DNA of 64,000 nt from JBCDJG01 sp038748065 (GTDB taxonomy: Bacteria > Pseudomonadota > Gammaproteobacteria > Pseudomonadales > Halieaceae), in assembly GCA_038748065.1 (NCBI GenBank), contig JBCDJG010000024.1, positions 1-64,000 of the forward strand, read 5' to 3'. The stretch's first letter is position 1; each line of letters begins with the position of its first letter. Of this stretch, positions 40,630 through 50,867 are shown piece after piece. The position numbers were made by a program, and so were the translations under genes. Under the pieces are notes generated by a model. The model was not told the DNA's origin and did not search any database. It saw nothing but the letters and a program-made list of their open reading frames with translations.

Positions 40630-41370
40630 TCAAAAGCGCTTTAGCTCCCCCGAACGCAACTGCACTGGCTGGTAGCCGTAGATCGCACTCAGGTGGTGGA
40701 AGTAGGCGTGTCGAGCGTTGCTGCGCCATTGCTCATTCATGCGTGCCGCGACCGCGGCATAATGATCTGTCAGCGCCGCGTAGTCCATGCTTGCTGAGAG
40801 CCCCTGCTCCTGGCTGATGGACTGCAGCTGTATCAGCCATGCCTGGCTTGCCCCCATGATGAACCATGGCCACGAGCGCTGCATGGACTCGGGCCATGAT
40901 GGGTCGCTGGTGTCGTCGAGACGCGTCGCTGCCTCTGGGCTGAGTTGTTCAAAGCGGACCCGGTCCAGCATCCCGGCGTTTTCCAGCCGCTGAGTCAAGG
41001 CACCAAGTCGCAGGTCAGCATCGATGCGCTTCGCTGTTTGATCGTCTGCCAGGAAGATCAGGCTAAATTGATTGCCCGCGCCATCGCGCCTGGCGCGGCG
41101 GTGAAAACGCCATAATTGCAGGTCGGCTTCGTGCTCGAGAATCACCGGTTGCAGCACCTGTTCTGCCAGCAGCAGGTGCCCGGATAGGTCGGGCGGCTCA
41201 TCGGCGGGCCAGTGCATCTTAAAGCGAACACCCCACCACGACAGCCCCTGCAGGTCTATCTGTGAGTTGCTGCCAGCGAGTGGGGGATAGGTTTTTGTCT
41301 GCCCACTCGTTGCACAGGCCGCAAGCGCCAGGCAGGCGCAGACGATCAATGCTCGGGCAAAAGCGTTCAT
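40630..41370 (-). CDS. Predicted lipoprotein of unknown function
   Basis: 246 residues. Signal sequence with lipobox LAAC, cysteine 19. The mature part begins ATSGQTKTYPPLAG, contains LQGLSWWGVRFKMHWP and a Trp-rich C-terminal region, and no enzyme motif was recognised. The ATG at 41370 has a strong GGAGGGAGAA ribosome site 10 bases or so upstream. It is followed only by the membrane peptide on the other strand. Confidence 0.75.
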   Translation of the reverse strand: MNAFARALIVCACLALAACATSGQTKTYPPLAGSNSQIDLQGLSWWGVRFKMHWPADEPPDLSGHLLLAEQVLQPVILEHEADLQLWRFHRRARRDGAGNQFSLIFLADDQTAKRIDADLRLGALTQRLENAGMLDRVRFEQLSPEAATRLDDTSDPSWPESMQRSWPWFIMGASQAWLIQLQSISQEQGLSASMDYAALTDHYAAVAARMNEQWRSNARHAYFHHLSAIYGYQPVQLRSGELKRF

Positions 41371-41421
41371 GGCGTATTCTCCCTCCATCAATGTTGGCTC
41401 GCAGGTCGTTTTAGCTCGGGC

Positions 41422-42582
41422 TCAGTTGTCGGGAAAGAACTCGCCGACGACCGCGTCGAGATAGCGAGCGCCCAGCGCGCTGGCGCGAACAATACCGCCT
41501 TCCTCGAGCAGCAGTTCCCGTTCTACCAGTCGCGCGACGGTTTCTGCCAGTACCGCCCGCTCCATGCCGGTGTGACGTTCGAACAGCGCGAGGGAAAACC
41601 CCCGGCTCAGCCGCAGTGCGTTCATCACAAACTCCCCCGGTATCTCGCTCTCTTGCAGCTGGCGCTGCCCCGTTGCTGCAATGCCCTGCGCTTGTAGATA
41701 ATCCGCGGGCTTGCGGGTTTTGCTATAGCGCAGGATTCGGCCATCGGCGTGCGTCAGCTTCCCGTGGGCGCCGGCGCCGATGCCGATATAGTCGCCGAAG
41801 TACCAGTAGTTAAGGTTGTGCCGGCATTCAAAGCCGGAGCGCGCATAGGCAGACACTTCATATTGGCGAAAACCGGCGCCGGCGAGCAAACCTTCGCCGC
41901 GTGCCTGTATGTCCCCCAAGAGATTTTCCTCGGGCAGTTCGGGCGGCTGCTTATGAAACACCGTATTCGGCTCCAGGGTGAGCTGGTACCAGCTCACGTG
42001 CGGGGCACCGCTGGCCATAGCCTGATGCAGATCCGCGGCGGCGCTGGCGTCGTCCTGTCCTGGCAGGCCGTGCATCAGGTCGATGTTGAAGCTTGCGAAG
42101 CCCGCCGCCCGGGCGGCTTCGATCGCAGCCAGCGCCTGCTCGCCGTTATGGATACGGCCAAGTGCGGCCAGTTTGTCATCCTGGAAGCTCTGCACGCCAA
42201 TCGACAGGCGGTTGATGCCGGCATCACGGAAGCCGGCGAATTTCTCGGCCTCTGCGCTGCCCGGGTTGGCCTCCATGGTGGCTTCGAGATTCGCTGCCAG
42301 GGGAATACGCTGGGCGATGCCTGACATGAGGGCCTTGATCGCCTCGGCGGAGAACAGACTGGGGGTGCCGCCACCGATGAACAGGGTTTGAATCAGGCGG
42401 TTAGAGAGCGCAGCTGCCTCGCGCTCCAGGTCGCTGAGAAGCTGCCTGATGTACTCGCGCTCCGGCAGGGCGCTGTCGCGGGAAGCCGTCAGCTCGTGGG
42501 AGTTGAAGTCGCAGTAAGGGCACTTTTTCTCGCACCAGGGCAGGTGGACATAGAGGCCCAGGGGGGGCAGCGGGGCGGCCAC
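41422..42582 (-). CDS. hemW: Radical SAM family heme chaperone HemW
   Basis: 386 residues. The iron-sulfur cysteines are C17, C21 and C24 (WCEKKCPYCDF), followed by GGGTPS and the HemN-like barrel. HemW hands heme to apoproteins; it is not a coproporphyrinogen oxidase despite old names. It starts with GTG two bases after the rdgB stop. Confidence 0.95.
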   Translation of the reverse strand: MAAPLPPLGLYVHLPWCEKKCPYCDFNSHELTASRDSALPEREYIRQLLSDLEREAAALSNRLIQTLFIGGGTPSLFSAEAIKALMSGIAQRIPLAANLEATMEANPGSAEAEKFAGFRDAGINRLSIGVQSFQDDKLAALGRIHNGEQALAAIEAARAAGFASFNIDLMHGLPGQDDASAAADLHQAMASGAPHVSWYQLTLEPNTVFHKQPPELPEENLLGDIQARGEGLLAGAGFRQYEVSAYARSGFECRHNLNYWYFGDYIGIGAGAHGKLTHADGRILRYSKTRKPADYLQAQGIAATGQRQLQESEIPGEFVMNALRLSRGFSLALFERHTGMERAVLAETVARLVERELLLEEGGIVRASALGARYLDAVVGEFFPDN

Positions 42583-42584
42583 GG

Positions 42585-43187
42585 TCAGGTGGGTCGCAGG
42601 GCGTCCAATAACAGGGCGCTGGCCTTGGCGCGATGGCTGATGCGGTTTTTCACTGTCGGGTCCAATTCAGCGGAGCTGCAATCGTGGTCGGGCACGTAAA
42701 ACAGTGGATCGTAGCCGAAGCCGTGACTGCCGCGCTCGCCATCCAGTATGAAGCCTTCCCAGCTGCCCTGACAGACCAGGGGTGTCGGATCAGTGGCGTA
42801 GCGCATGTAGACCAACACGCACTGGAATCGCGCGCTGCGCTGTGCCTCGGGTACGCCGGCCAGTGCCTGCAGCAATTTTTCGTTATTGGCGGCGTCACCA
42901 TGGCCCGAGTAGCGGGCGGAGTGTATGCCTGGGGCGCCGCGCAGGTGATCAACCTCAAGGCCGGAATCATCGGCGAGGGCGGGTAACTGGGTATGTGCGC
43001 ACGCGGCGCGGGCCTTGATGATGGCGTTTTCCACGAAGCTCAAACCGTCTTCGGGAACGTCCGGTACGGCGAAGGCTGACTGCGGCTTCACCGTCATGCC
43101 CAGGGGAGCAAGCAGGCGCTCGAACTCGCGTAGCTTACCGGCGTTGCCGCTGGCGAGTACCACCACCTGTTGGGCTTCCCCGGTCAT
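42585..43187 (-). CDS. rdgB: RdgB/HAM1 dITP/XTP pyrophosphatase
   Basis: 200 residues. Hydrolyses dITP and XTP to protect [20 protein letters not shown] at the start, then [39 protein letters not shown], and [14 protein letters not shown]. Overlaps DUF4426 upstream by four bases (ATGA) and runs directly into hemW. Confidence 0.96.
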   Translation of the reverse strand: MTGEAQQVVVLASGNAGKLREFERLLAPLGMTVKPQSAFAVPDVPEDGLSFVENAIIKARAACAHTQLPALADDSGLEVDHLRGAPGIHSARYSGHGDAANNEKLLQALAGVPEAQRSARFQCVLVYMRYATDPTPLVCQGSWEGFILDGERGSHGFGYDPLFYVPDHDCSSAELDPTVKNRISHRAKASALLLDALRPT

Positions 43188-43618
43188 CGCTCTTCTTCGT
43201 AGACCTGCTGTCGATGTTTGAAGGTATAGGTTTTGTCAGCCCCCTCCGGGCGGAAGAGCACCTCGAAGTGGCGCCAATCTTCGCTGAAAAACTTGAACTC
43301 GGCGATGTAGTAAATCGCCGGGCCTTCCCGCACTTCCTGGAATTCCAGGGTGCTGACTTTGCCGGTGAGATCCCAGGTGCGCCCCTTGATCAACATGGGT
43401 CGGGCGGTGTTGCCGTCCTCGGTTCTCTCCAGCGCCGCGAGGTTAAGGATGGCCCGGTTATCGGCGCGTACAAGCTGGTAGGTAGCGGCGACCTTCGGGT
43501 CGAGAAAGGTTGTGTTAACCACGCTGTAGTGCAGCTCGTACTGGTCGTAGCGCTTTAGTTGTTCCGCCACGGTTGCCAGGGGTGCGAGGCACAGCAATAC
43601 CAGCAGCAGGCTGCGCAT
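43184..43618 (-). CDS. DUF4426 exported protein
   Basis: 144 residues. Signal peptide [18 protein letters not shown], then the DUF4426 domain ([26 protein letters not shown] near 28-53). Conserved between metW and rdgB in pseudomonads; function unknown. Start shares the A of the metW stop (TGATG); the larger frame back to 43744 is inside metW. Confidence 0.9.
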   Translation of the reverse strand: MRSLLLVLLCLAPLATVAEQLKRYDQYELHYSVVNTTFLDPKVAATYQLVRADNRAILNLAALERTEDGNTARPMLIKGRTWDLTGKVSTLEFQEVREGPAIYYIAEFKFFSEDWRHFEVLFRPEGADKTYTFKHRQQVYEEER

Positions 43619-44208
43619 CAGCGAGTAATCCGATAGATGGCAGTCAGGGCGAAGAGATTGGGCCAGGCACGGGCGAGCCAGGCCTGGTCGGCACCCTCCC
43701 CGGCGGTGTCGCGCGATACGATGCGAATGCCGCGATCTGCGCACAGTGCCTCAAAATCGTTCACGGTACAAAAGTGGATGTTCGGCGTGTCATACCAGTT
43801 ATACGGCAGAAACTTTGAAACGGGCATTTTTCCGCGGGTGCCGAGATAGAGGCGACAGCGCCAGTGGGCAAAGTTGGGGAAGGTCACGATGCACTGACGG
43901 CCGATGCGCAGCATTTCATCGAGCACCTTGTCTGGGTGATGCAGCACCTGTAGCGCGTGCGCCATGACCACGGTATCGAAGCTCTGGTCCGGGAAATTGG
44001 CGAGGCTTTCATCCATGTCCTGCTCGATGATATTCAGGCCGCGGGCGATACCGGCAGTGATGTTGTCGTCATCGACGTCCAGGCCCAGGCCGCGCACCTG
44101 ACGCTCCCGTTCAAGCTGCTCCAGAAAGCCACCATCACCGCAGCCGAGGTCCAAGACCCGGGAGCCGGGTTCAATCCAGCGCAGGATATGTGTCAGATCC
44201 TGGCGCAT
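43618..44208 (-). CDS. metW: Methionine biosynthesis protein MetW
   Basis: 196 residues. Rossmann methyltransferase-like fold with SRVLDLGCGDGGFLEQLE near residues 17-34. MetW partners MetX in pseudomonads and is needed for its acyltransfer activity. Further signatures are FDTVVMAHALQVLHHP and ITFPNFAHWRCRLYL. Coupled to metX by a one-base TGATG overlap. Confidence 0.93.
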   Translation of the reverse strand: MRQDLTHILRWIEPGSRVLDLGCGDGGFLEQLERERQVRGLGLDVDDDNITAGIARGLNIIEQDMDESLANFPDQSFDTVVMAHALQVLHHPDKVLDEMLRIGRQCIVTFPNFAHWRCRLYLGTRGKMPVSKFLPYNWYDTPNIHFCTVNDFEALCADRGIRIVSRDTAGEGADQAWLARAWPNLFALTAIYRITR

Positions 44209-45356
44209 CAGCCGGCCTCCCTGGCTACACGCTGCATATAAGCGCTGAAGGCCGCGAGGTAGCGAGGAATCGGCATGAGGAAGGCGTCGTGACCCTCGTC
44301 CGCTTCAATCTCGACGTAGGAGACCGGTTTGTCGGCGGCAATCAGTGCGTCGACGATCTCCCGTGATCGCGCCGGGGAGAAGCGCCAGTCGGTGCTGAAA
44401 GACAAGACCATGAAGCTGCACTGGGCATGGCGGAAGGCCTTGACCGGATCGTTGTCGTACTCGCGGGCAAGATCGAAATAGTCTAGTGCGCGCGTCATCA
44501 GGATGTAGGTGTTGGCGTCGAAGGTGCCGGAGAAGCGGCTGCCCTGGTAGCGCAGGTAGCTTTGTACCTGGAACTCCGCCTCGTCCTCGGTGCCGCGCTC
44601 CAGCGAGCCCGAGCGCAGCTCCCGTCCAAACTTGTTGGCCATAGCGTTATCAGACAGGTAGGTGATGTGGCCGACCATGCGGGCCAGCGCCAGGCCGGCG
44701 TCAGGGTTGGCCTCTTTTGCCTGATAGTGACCCCCGTGAAAATCCGGGTCCGATTCAATGGCTTGCCGTGCAATTTCGTTAAAGGCCAGGTTTTGGGCAC
44801 TGAGCTTCATGGCGGCAGCAATAACCACCGCGTGTTTAACCCGGTCGGGATACTCCAGCGCCCAGCGCATGGCCTGCATGCCGCCGAGGCTGCCGCCAAT
44901 CACGGCCGCCCAGCAGTCGATGCCGAGGTGATCCGCCAGGCGCGCCTGACTGTGGACCCAGTCGCGAGCGCGCAGGGGTGGGAAATCCGGGCCCCAGCGT
45001 TCGCCCGTTTCCGGGTTGGTATGGGTGGGCCCGGTAGAGCCATGGCAGCCGCCGAGGTTATTGGGGCAGACCACGAAAAAGCGGTTGGTATCGATCGGCT
45101 TGCCAGGCCCGATGCACTCATCCCACCAGCCGGGCTTTTTGTCGTCGTCGCTGTGGTAGCCCGCCGCGTGGTGGCTACCGCTCAAGGCGTGACAGATGAG
45201 CACCGCGTTACTGCGCGCATCATTCAGTTCGCCATAGGTCTCAAAAACCAGCTCGAAGCCGGCGAGCGTGCGACCGCAGGCCAGCAGCAGCGGCTCCTCA
45301 AAGCGTGCGGTTTGCGGGCTGACCAGCCCCACGCTTGCGGGGGCGTGGACACTCAT
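44208..45356 (-). CDS. metX: Homoserine O-acyltransferase MetX
   Basis: 382 residues. First committed step of methionine synthesis: acylates homoserine using acetyl- or succinyl-CoA. The nucleophile is Ser156 in GGSLGGMQ; the His is in [43 protein letters not shown] is the family N terminus. The metW partnership suggests the succinyl-using type but the donor cannot be settled here. ATG 45356 overlaps the yggT end by four bases. Confidence 0.94.
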   Translation of the reverse strand: MSVHAPASVGLVSPQTARFEEPLLLACGRTLAGFELVFETYGELNDARSNAVLICHALSGSHHAAGYHSDDDKKPGWWDECIGPGKPIDTNRFFVVCPNNLGGCHGSTGPTHTNPETGERWGPDFPPLRARDWVHSQARLADHLGIDCWAAVIGGSLGGMQAMRWALEYPDRVKHAVVIAAAMKLSAQNLAFNEIARQAIESDPDFHGGHYQAKEANPDAGLALARMVGHITYLSDNAMANKFGRELRSGSLERGTEDEAEFQVQSYLRYQGSRFSGTFDANTYILMTRALDYFDLAREYDNDPVKAFRHAQCSFMVLSFSTDWRFSPARSREIVDALIAADKPVSYVEIEADEGHDAFLMPIPRYLAAFSAYMQRVAREAG

Positions 45357-45937
45357 AGGCCGGGCACCAGCCCCCGGGGCATGTAGAGTGAGGCCGCTAC
45401 GCCGCTCAAGAAAATGCGCAGCACCTGTATGAGAATGAAGGCCAATATTGGCGACAAGTCCAGACCGCCCATCGGCGGCAGTACCTTGCGCAAGGGCGCC
45501 ATCACCGGCTCGGTGATCTGGTAGAGCAGCATGATGGCCGGATGGCGACTGCCTGCGGCCACCCAGCTGACGATGATCATGGCGATCAGCGCAAAAAAGT
45601 AGATGTTCAGTAGCGTGTAGAGAATGGCCACCACTGACCACATCAACAGCGATACGGGATTCGGCGTCCCACCCCAGAGCACAACGAGGATGGCGCTCCC
45701 GAGCATCTGTACCAGCAAGGCCAATGCCAGCGATGCAAGGTCGAGGCCGCCAAGCCCCGGTATAAGCCGTCGCAGCGGATTGACCAATGGCGCGGTGACT
45801 TTAACCAGAAACTGGCTGATGGGATTGTAAAAATCCGCGCGCACAGTTTGTAAAATAAAGCGCAGCAGCACGGCGAGCAGATACAGTGAGAACAGCGTCT
45901 GCACCAGATAAACCAGGATAGCGCTAGCAGTATTCAT
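45353..45937 (-). CDS. yggT: YggT family membrane protein
   Basis: 194 residues made of two YGGT repeats. Each repeat has the motif [26 protein letters not shown] or the later [20 protein letters not shown]. About four to five membrane helices. Function not firmly known; linked to osmotic shock survival. Standard position between proC and metX. Confidence 0.93.
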   Translation of the reverse strand: MNTASAILVYLVQTLFSLYLLAVLLRFILQTVRADFYNPISQFLVKVTAPLVNPLRRLIPGLGGLDLASLALALLVQMLGSAILVVLWGGTPNPVSLLMWSVVAILYTLLNIYFFALIAMIIVSWVAAGSRHPAIMLLYQITEPVMAPLRKVLPPMGGLDLSPILAFILIQVLRIFLSGVAASLYMPRGLVPGL

Positions 45938-45943
45938 AGCGGT

Positions 45944-46765
45944 TTAGCCCATCTCCCTGGCCAACTCGGCGGCGCGATCAAAGGCCGCCTGCATGGCACT
46001 GTCAACAACGCCCTCGATCGCTCTGTCCTGAAATACGGCGACGGCGGCCTCTGTCGTGCCTCCCGGGCTGGTGACCCGGCGCCGCAGTTCGGGCAGACTT
46101 GCCTCGTCTTCGATGGCCATTCTCGCCGCGCCCAGGGCGGTTTGGGTGGCCAGCTGCGTGGCGGTTGCTGCATCCAGGCCCAGCCGCTGGCCACTCGCAA
46201 CCATGGCCTCCATAAAGAGGAAGAAGTAGGCAGGGCCGCTGCCTGACAGTGCGGTGATTGCATCCAGGTCGACCTCGCGCTCAACCCAGCAGGTTGAGCC
46301 AACAGCACCCAGGATATAAGCGGCCACCTCGCGCTGGTCGGGCCGGGTGTGCGCATTGGCGTAGAGGCCGCTGGCGCCAACGCCCAGTAGGGCGGGTGTA
46401 TTCGGCATGCAGCGTACGACAGCGCTGCCAGCGCCGAGGCGTTGTTCGAGGCTGGATACAGTGACGCCCGCAGCGATAGAGAGGCAGACGGCACCGCTGG
46501 CGTCAACGGCCTCAGCGATACTGCTACTGGCGTCGCGCATCACCTGCGGCTTGACCGCGAGAATGACCACGTCTGCGCCCTCCGCAGCCTCGGCATTGCT
46601 CTTGCACATGACGATCGGCGCGATGGCCGCGACCCGGGCGAGGCTTTCGGGTATGGGGTCAGCGGCGCGAATGCGCTCTGGCGCATGGCCCGCAGCCACG
46701 AGGCCACCAATAATGCTACCGGCCATATTGCCGGCGCCGATGAATGCGATACTCAGCTCTTTCAC
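45944..46765 (-). CDS. proC: Pyrroline-5-carboxylate reductase
   Basis: 273 residues. Last step of proline synthesis. IAFIGAGNMAGSIIGGL is the NADPH motif; VRCMPNTPALLGVGASGLYAN and ALSGSGPAYFFLFMEAM plus RRRVTSPGGTTEAA are the active-site stretches. Starts with GTG. Ends seven bases before yggT. Confidence 0.96.
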   Translation of the reverse strand: MKELSIAFIGAGNMAGSIIGGLVAAGHAPERIRAADPIPESLARVAAIAPIVMCKSNAEAAEGADVVILAVKPQVMRDASSSIAEAVDASGAVCLSIAAGVTVSSLEQRLGAGSAVVRCMPNTPALLGVGASGLYANAHTRPDQREVAAYILGAVGSTCWVEREVDLDAITALSGSGPAYFFLFMEAMVASGQRLGLDAATATQLATQTALGAARMAIEDEASLPELRRRVTSPGGTTEAAVAVFQDRAIEGVVDSAMQAAFDRAAELAREMG

Positions 46766-46824
46766 TGATTAGTCTTCTGCTGAAAATTTGAGACCCGCGA
46801 GTATACACGGGGGTTTATGGCAAC

Positions 46825-47517
46825 TCACCCGTTGCGGGGCCCGAAAATATCCGTGCCCACGCGCACCAGCGTGGCGCCCTCGGCGATGGCTGCCTCAAGA
46901 TCGGCGGACATCCCCATGGACAGGGTCGTCATGGCAGGGGCCTCAAGCTGACAGGCTGTCAGCAGCTCACGAAGCTGCGCAAAGGGCTGTCGCTGGGCAT
47001 TAAACTCCGCGCTTGGCGCAGGAATAGCCATCAGTCCCCGGAGCGTCAGGCCGGGCAGGCCGGCGATCTCGTTGACCAGCTCCGGCAGCGCCTCCGGCGC
47101 CAGGCCTGACTTGCTGGCCTCACCTGAGACGTTGACCTGCAGGCAGATGTTGAGGGGCGGCAACTCTGGGGAGCGCTGTTCGCTGAGGCGCCGAGCAATT
47201 TTGATGCGATCGATGCTGTGTACCCAGTGAAAGTGAGCTGCAATGGGCCGGGTCTTGTTGGACTGAATAGGCCCGATGAAGTGCCACTCGATGTCGAGAT
47301 CGGCCAGCGCCTCGATCTTGTCGAGTGCGTCCTGCAGGTAGTTCTCGCCGAAGGCGCGCTGACCCGCCGCGTAGGCCGCTCGCAGGTCCTCAGGGGGCCT
47401 GGTTTTGCTCACGGCGAGTAATTCACAAGTGTCACTTATCCGCTGGTATTTTTGCTCCGCCAGTCGTACTCTCTGGAGGACCGTGGCCAATTTGTGCTGG
47501 ATTTGCTGTGCGTCCAT
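46825..47517 (-). CDS. yggS: YggS/PLPBP pyridoxal phosphate homeostasis protein
   Basis: 230 residues (233 from the ATG at 47526). Monomeric PLP-binding barrel: LLAVSKTRPPEDLRAAYAAG holds the PLP lysine, GENYLQDALDKIE, WHFIGPIQSNK, and LSMGMSADLEAAIAEGATLVRVGTDIFG is the phosphate site. Divergent from pilT, as in pseudomonads. Confidence 0.95.
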   Translation of the reverse strand: MDAQQIQHKLATVLQRVRLAEQKYQRISDTCELLAVSKTRPPEDLRAAYAAGQRAFGENYLQDALDKIEALADLDIEWHFIGPIQSNKTRPIAAHFHWVHSIDRIKIARRLSEQRSPELPPLNICLQVNVSGEASKSGLAPEALPELVNEIAGLPGLTLRGLMAIPAPSAEFNAQRQPFAQLRELLTACQLEAPAMTTLSMGMSADLEAAIAEGATLVRVGTDIFGPRNG

Positions 47518-47592
47518 GCAGCGCATGGTAGCGATTCAGCCCGGCAAGCGCGAGATGAGAACGCGACGCTTATATAAACAGAAGGGGAACCC

Positions 47593-48627
47593 ATGGACAT
47601 AACCGAACTGCTGGCTTTTAGCGCCAAGCAGGGTGCTTCTGACCTGCACCTCTCGGCGGGCCTGCCACCCATGATTCGTGTGGATGGCGATGTGCGCCGC
47701 ATCAACCTGCCGCCAATGGATCACAAGCAGGTGCACGACCTCATCTACGACATCATGAATGACCGTCAGCGCAAGGACTACGAAGAGTTCCTGGAGACTG
47801 ACTTTTCCTTTGAAGTGCCAGGCGTGGCGCGTTTCCGGGTGAACGCCTTTAACCAGAACCGCGGGGCGGGAGGGGTGTTCCGGACGATTCCCTCCAAAGT
47901 GCTGACCATGGAAGATCTCGGCATGGGTCAGGTTTTTCGCGACATTTCGATGATGCCGCGCGGGCTGGTGCTGGTAACGGGGCCCACCGGCTCCGGTAAG
48001 TCTACGACGCTTGCGGCGATGATGGATTTCATCAACGACCATAAATACGAGCACGTGCTGACCATCGAGGACCCGATTGAGTTTGTGCACGAGAGCAAGA
48101 AATGCCTGGTTAACCAGCGCGAAGTGCACCGAGACACCCTCGGCTTTGCCGAAGCCCTGCGCTCTGCTCTGCGGGAAGACCCGGATATTATCCTGGTGGG
48201 TGAGATGCGCGACCTCGAGACCATCCGCCTTGCACTGACAGCGGCGGAGACGGGCCACCTCGTGTTTGGCACGCTGCACACCACCTCGGCGGCGAAAACG
48301 ATTGACCGGGTGATCGACGTGTTCCCCGCGGCAGAAAAGGCGATGGTGCGATCCATGTTGTCGGAATCCCTGCAGGCGGTTGTCTCGCAAACGCTGTTAA
48401 AACGAGCCAGCGGCGGTCGCGTAGCCGCGCACGAGATCATGCGCGGTACGCCAGCCATTCGTAACCTGATTCGAGAGGACAAGGTCGCGCAGATGTACTC
48501 CGCGATCCAGACCGGGCAGGCGGTGGGCATGCAGACCATGGACCAGTGTCTGCAGGATATGCTGGAAAAACGGATCATCACCCGCGACGTGGCCAAAGAG
48601 AAAGCCAAAATGCCGGAGAACTTCTAG
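47593..48627 (+). CDS. pilT: Type IV pilus retraction ATPase PilT
   Basis: 344 residues. Depolymerises the pilus to power twitching. Walker A GPTGSGKSTTLAAM near residue 130, Walker B IILVGEMRD near 196, and the C-terminal AIRNLIRED motif needed for retraction is intact. Start ATG 47593 follows AAGGGG. pilU follows 61 bases later. Confidence 0.97.
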   Translation: MDITELLAFSAKQGASDLHLSAGLPPMIRVDGDVRRINLPPMDHKQVHDLIYDIMNDRQRKDYEEFLETDFSFEVPGVARFRVNAFNQNRGAGGVFRTIPSKVLTMEDLGMGQVFRDISMMPRGLVLVTGPTGSGKSTTLAAMMDFINDHKYEHVLTIEDPIEFVHESKKCLVNQREVHRDTLGFAEALRSALREDPDIILVGEMRDLETIRLALTAAETGHLVFGTLHTTSAAKTIDRVIDVFPAAEKAMVRSMLSESLQAVVSQTLLKRASGGRVAAHEIMRGTPAIRNLIREDKVAQMYSAIQTGQAVGMQTMDQCLQDMLEKRIITRDVAKEKAKMPENF

Positions 48628-48688
48628 AGCGATTATCGGCGCATAAGGCGAGTTCTGGGGCTGAGCACCTATTGAGGAGGACAGTTCA

Positions 48689-49828
48689 ATGAATGTCGAG
48701 GACCTTCTGAAACGTATCGTGGCCGACAAGGCCTCCGATGGCTTTGTCTCAGCCGGCGCCGCACCCAGCGTGAAAGTGGATGGGCAGGTCTTGCCTATCG
48801 CCGAGGACCCACTGTCAGAAGACGAGGCCCGCGCGCTGGTGCTGTCAACCATGTCAGAAAAGCAGCAGGAGGAATTCCTGCGCACGCACGAGTGCAACTT
48901 TGCCCTGTCGCGGGATGACGTTGGCCGCTTCCGTGTCAGTGCCTTCGTGCAGCGCGAAAAATGCGGCATGGTGTTGCGTTTGATCAATACCGAGATCCCC
49001 GAGATCGAGCCCCTTGGGCTGCCGCCTATTATCAAGGACCTGGCCATGACCAAACGAGGTCTGGTCATTTTCGTTGGCGCAACCGGCACCGGTAAATCTA
49101 CCTCGCTGGCATCAATGGTGGGCTATCGCAACCACAACAGCCGTGGTCATATCATCAGCATCGAAGACCCGATTGAATTCATGCACGAGCACGGCAACTG
49201 TATCGTCACCCAGCGTGAGGTCGGCATGGACACGGAGTCTTTTGACGTGGCCCTGAAGAACACCCTGCGCCAGGCCCCGGACGTCATCATGATCGGTGAG
49301 GTGCGCTCAGCGGAAACCATGCAGCAGGCCCTGGCTTTCGCAGAGACGGGGCACCTCTGCCTGTGCACTCTGCACGCCAACAATGCCAACCAGGCCCTGG
49401 ACCGCATTCAGAGCTTCTTCCCTCCCAACCAGCACGACCAGATCTGGATGGACCTGTCGCTGAACCTTCGGGCGATGGTCGCCCAACAGCTTATTCCTAC
49501 CAAGAGCGGCGGTGGCCGGACACCGGTAGTGGAAGTGCTGTTGAACTCGCCCCTGATAGCCGACTACATCCGCAAGGGTGAGGTGCACCTGATCAAGGAC
49601 GTGATGCAGCGTTCAACGGACCAGGGCATGCAGACACTGGACCAGGCACTCTTCAAAGCCTATGAGCAGGGTCTTATTACCAAGGACGATGCAATCCGGC
49701 ATGCGGATTCCGGCAATGACGTGCGCCTGATGATCAAGATGCACGACAAGGGCCAGTCCGGCACCTTTGAGGTTGGGGGCTTGACCTACGACGACCAGGA
49801 GGACAAGGGCAACTTTATGCGTCGCTAG
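48689..49828 (+). CDS. pilU: Type IV pilus retraction ATPase PilU
   Basis: 379 residues. PilT-dependent accessory retraction motor. Walker A GATGTGKSTSLASM near residue 130, Walker B VIMIGEVRSAETM, and VVEVLLNSPLIADYIRKGEVHLIKD replaces the PilT AIRNLIRE. Start after GAGGAGG. Its last 14 bases overlap the convergent ruvX end; the pyrRBC genes found between them in Pseudomonas are absent. Confidence 0.96.
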   Translation: MNVEDLLKRIVADKASDGFVSAGAAPSVKVDGQVLPIAEDPLSEDEARALVLSTMSEKQQEEFLRTHECNFALSRDDVGRFRVSAFVQREKCGMVLRLINTEIPEIEPLGLPPIIKDLAMTKRGLVIFVGATGTGKSTSLASMVGYRNHNSRGHIISIEDPIEFMHEHGNCIVTQREVGMDTESFDVALKNTLRQAPDVIMIGEVRSAETMQQALAFAETGHLCLCTLHANNANQALDRIQSFFPPNQHDQIWMDLSLNLRAMVAQQLIPTKSGGGRTPVVEVLLNSPLIADYIRKGEVHLIKDVMQRSTDQGMQTLDQALFKAYEQGLITKDDAIRHADSGNDVRLMIKMHDKGQSGTFEVGGLTYDDQEDKGNFMRR

Positions 49829-50249
49829 GCTGCTCGCGCAGCCAGCTCGCCAGTATCAATGCGGCGGCCTCGGCATCGGCCGGCGCCCGGCGGTAATCAC
49901 CGCGATGCCCCTGCGCCTGAAGTCGCGATTTGGCCTCAAAGCTGCTTAATCGCTCATCCATCATCGCCACCGGCAAGCCCAGTCGTCCATTCAGGCGACG
50001 TCCGAACTTGCGCGCGCGTTCGGCCAGCTCGGAATCTGAACCATCCATATTCAGCGGTTCGCCAACGATGAGCTGCGCGGGCTGCCACTCGTCTATCAAG
50101 GCCTCAAGCGCCTGCCAGTCGGGCTGGCCCTCCTTTGCTTTCAGGACGGTGAGCGCCTCGCTCGAGCCGCGCGCGCGGTTGCCGACCGCTACGCCTATCT
50201 GGCGTAGGCCGAAGTCGAAGGCAAAGATTGTGCTGCGGTCCGCGGTCAC
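49815..50249 (-). CDS. ruvX: Holliday junction resolvase-like protein RuvX/YqgF
   Basis: 144 residues. RNase H-like fold; FAFDFGLRQIGVAVGN carries the first aspartate, LIVGEPLNMDGSDSELAERARKFG the conserved glycine-rich strand and MMDERLSSFEAK the next acidic site. Implicated in pre-16S rRNA end processing. Starts GTG, three bases after yqgE. Confidence 0.94.
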   Translation of the reverse strand: MTADRSTIFAFDFGLRQIGVAVGNRARGSSEALTVLKAKEGQPDWQALEALIDEWQPAQLIVGEPLNMDGSDSELAERARKFGRRLNGRLGLPVAMMDERLSSFEAKSRLQAQGHRGDYRRAPADAEAAALILASWLREQPSDA

Positions 50250-50252
50250 GCC

Positions 50253-50843
50253 TCAGGCGTGGCCTGCCTGGGCTGAGATCAGGTTCATGTCGACGCCGAG
50301 CATGGCTGCAGCGGCGTTGAGGCGCTCCTCATAGGGCGTATTGAAAATAATGTTGGTAGCCGCTGGCAGCGTCAGCCAGCTGTTCTCGGCGATTTCGTGC
50401 TCTAGCTGACCCGCGGCCCAGCCAGCGTAGCCCAGCGCGATAATGTGCTCTTCGGGGCCCTTGCCACCGGCAATCGCTCGCAGCACGTCGCGAGAGGTGG
50501 TCAGTGTGACGTCCTCGGTGACGTGCAGGCTCGCCTCCCAGTCGCCGGCGTCGTGTCTGTGCAGCACGAAACCGTGATCGATCTGTACCGGGCCACCGGC
50601 CATCACGGGCATGTCCGAGAAATCGCCCCGTGGGTCGATCTGCAGGTGGTCGAATATCTCGGCCACGGAGATTTCGAGTGGCTGATTGATGACGATGCCC
50701 ATGGCTCCGCTTTCGCCATGCTCGCAGATGTAGGTGATGCTGTGGGAGAAGAGGCCTTCGGTCAGCCCGGGCATTGCCAGCAGGAAGTGATTCTTCAGGC
50801 AATCACTGCTTCTAGCTGTTTTATTGAGCAGGCTGGGTGGCAT
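50253..50843 (-). CDS. yqgE: YqgE/AlgH family protein
   Basis: 196 residues, full length. The N-terminal LKNHFLLAMPGLTEGLFSHSITYICEHGESGAMGIVINQPLE and GYAGWAAGQLEHEIAENSW are diagnostic. Molecular role uncertain. Between tonB and ruvX as in pseudomonads. Confidence 0.95.
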   Translation of the reverse strand: MPPSLLNKTARSSDCLKNHFLLAMPGLTEGLFSHSITYICEHGESGAMGIVINQPLEISVAEIFDHLQIDPRGDFSDMPVMAGGPVQIDHGFVLHRHDAGDWEASLHVTEDVTLTTSRDVLRAIAGGKGPEEHIIALGYAGWAAGQLEHEIAENSWLTLPAATNIIFNTPYEERLNAAAAMLGVDMNLISAQAGHA

Positions 50844-50867
50844 TGATACCGCATGGCGTGTTTATCG

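Noticed and set aside
44562..45386. Plus-strand frame opposite metX
   Set aside because: Antisense shadow of metX; no motif.
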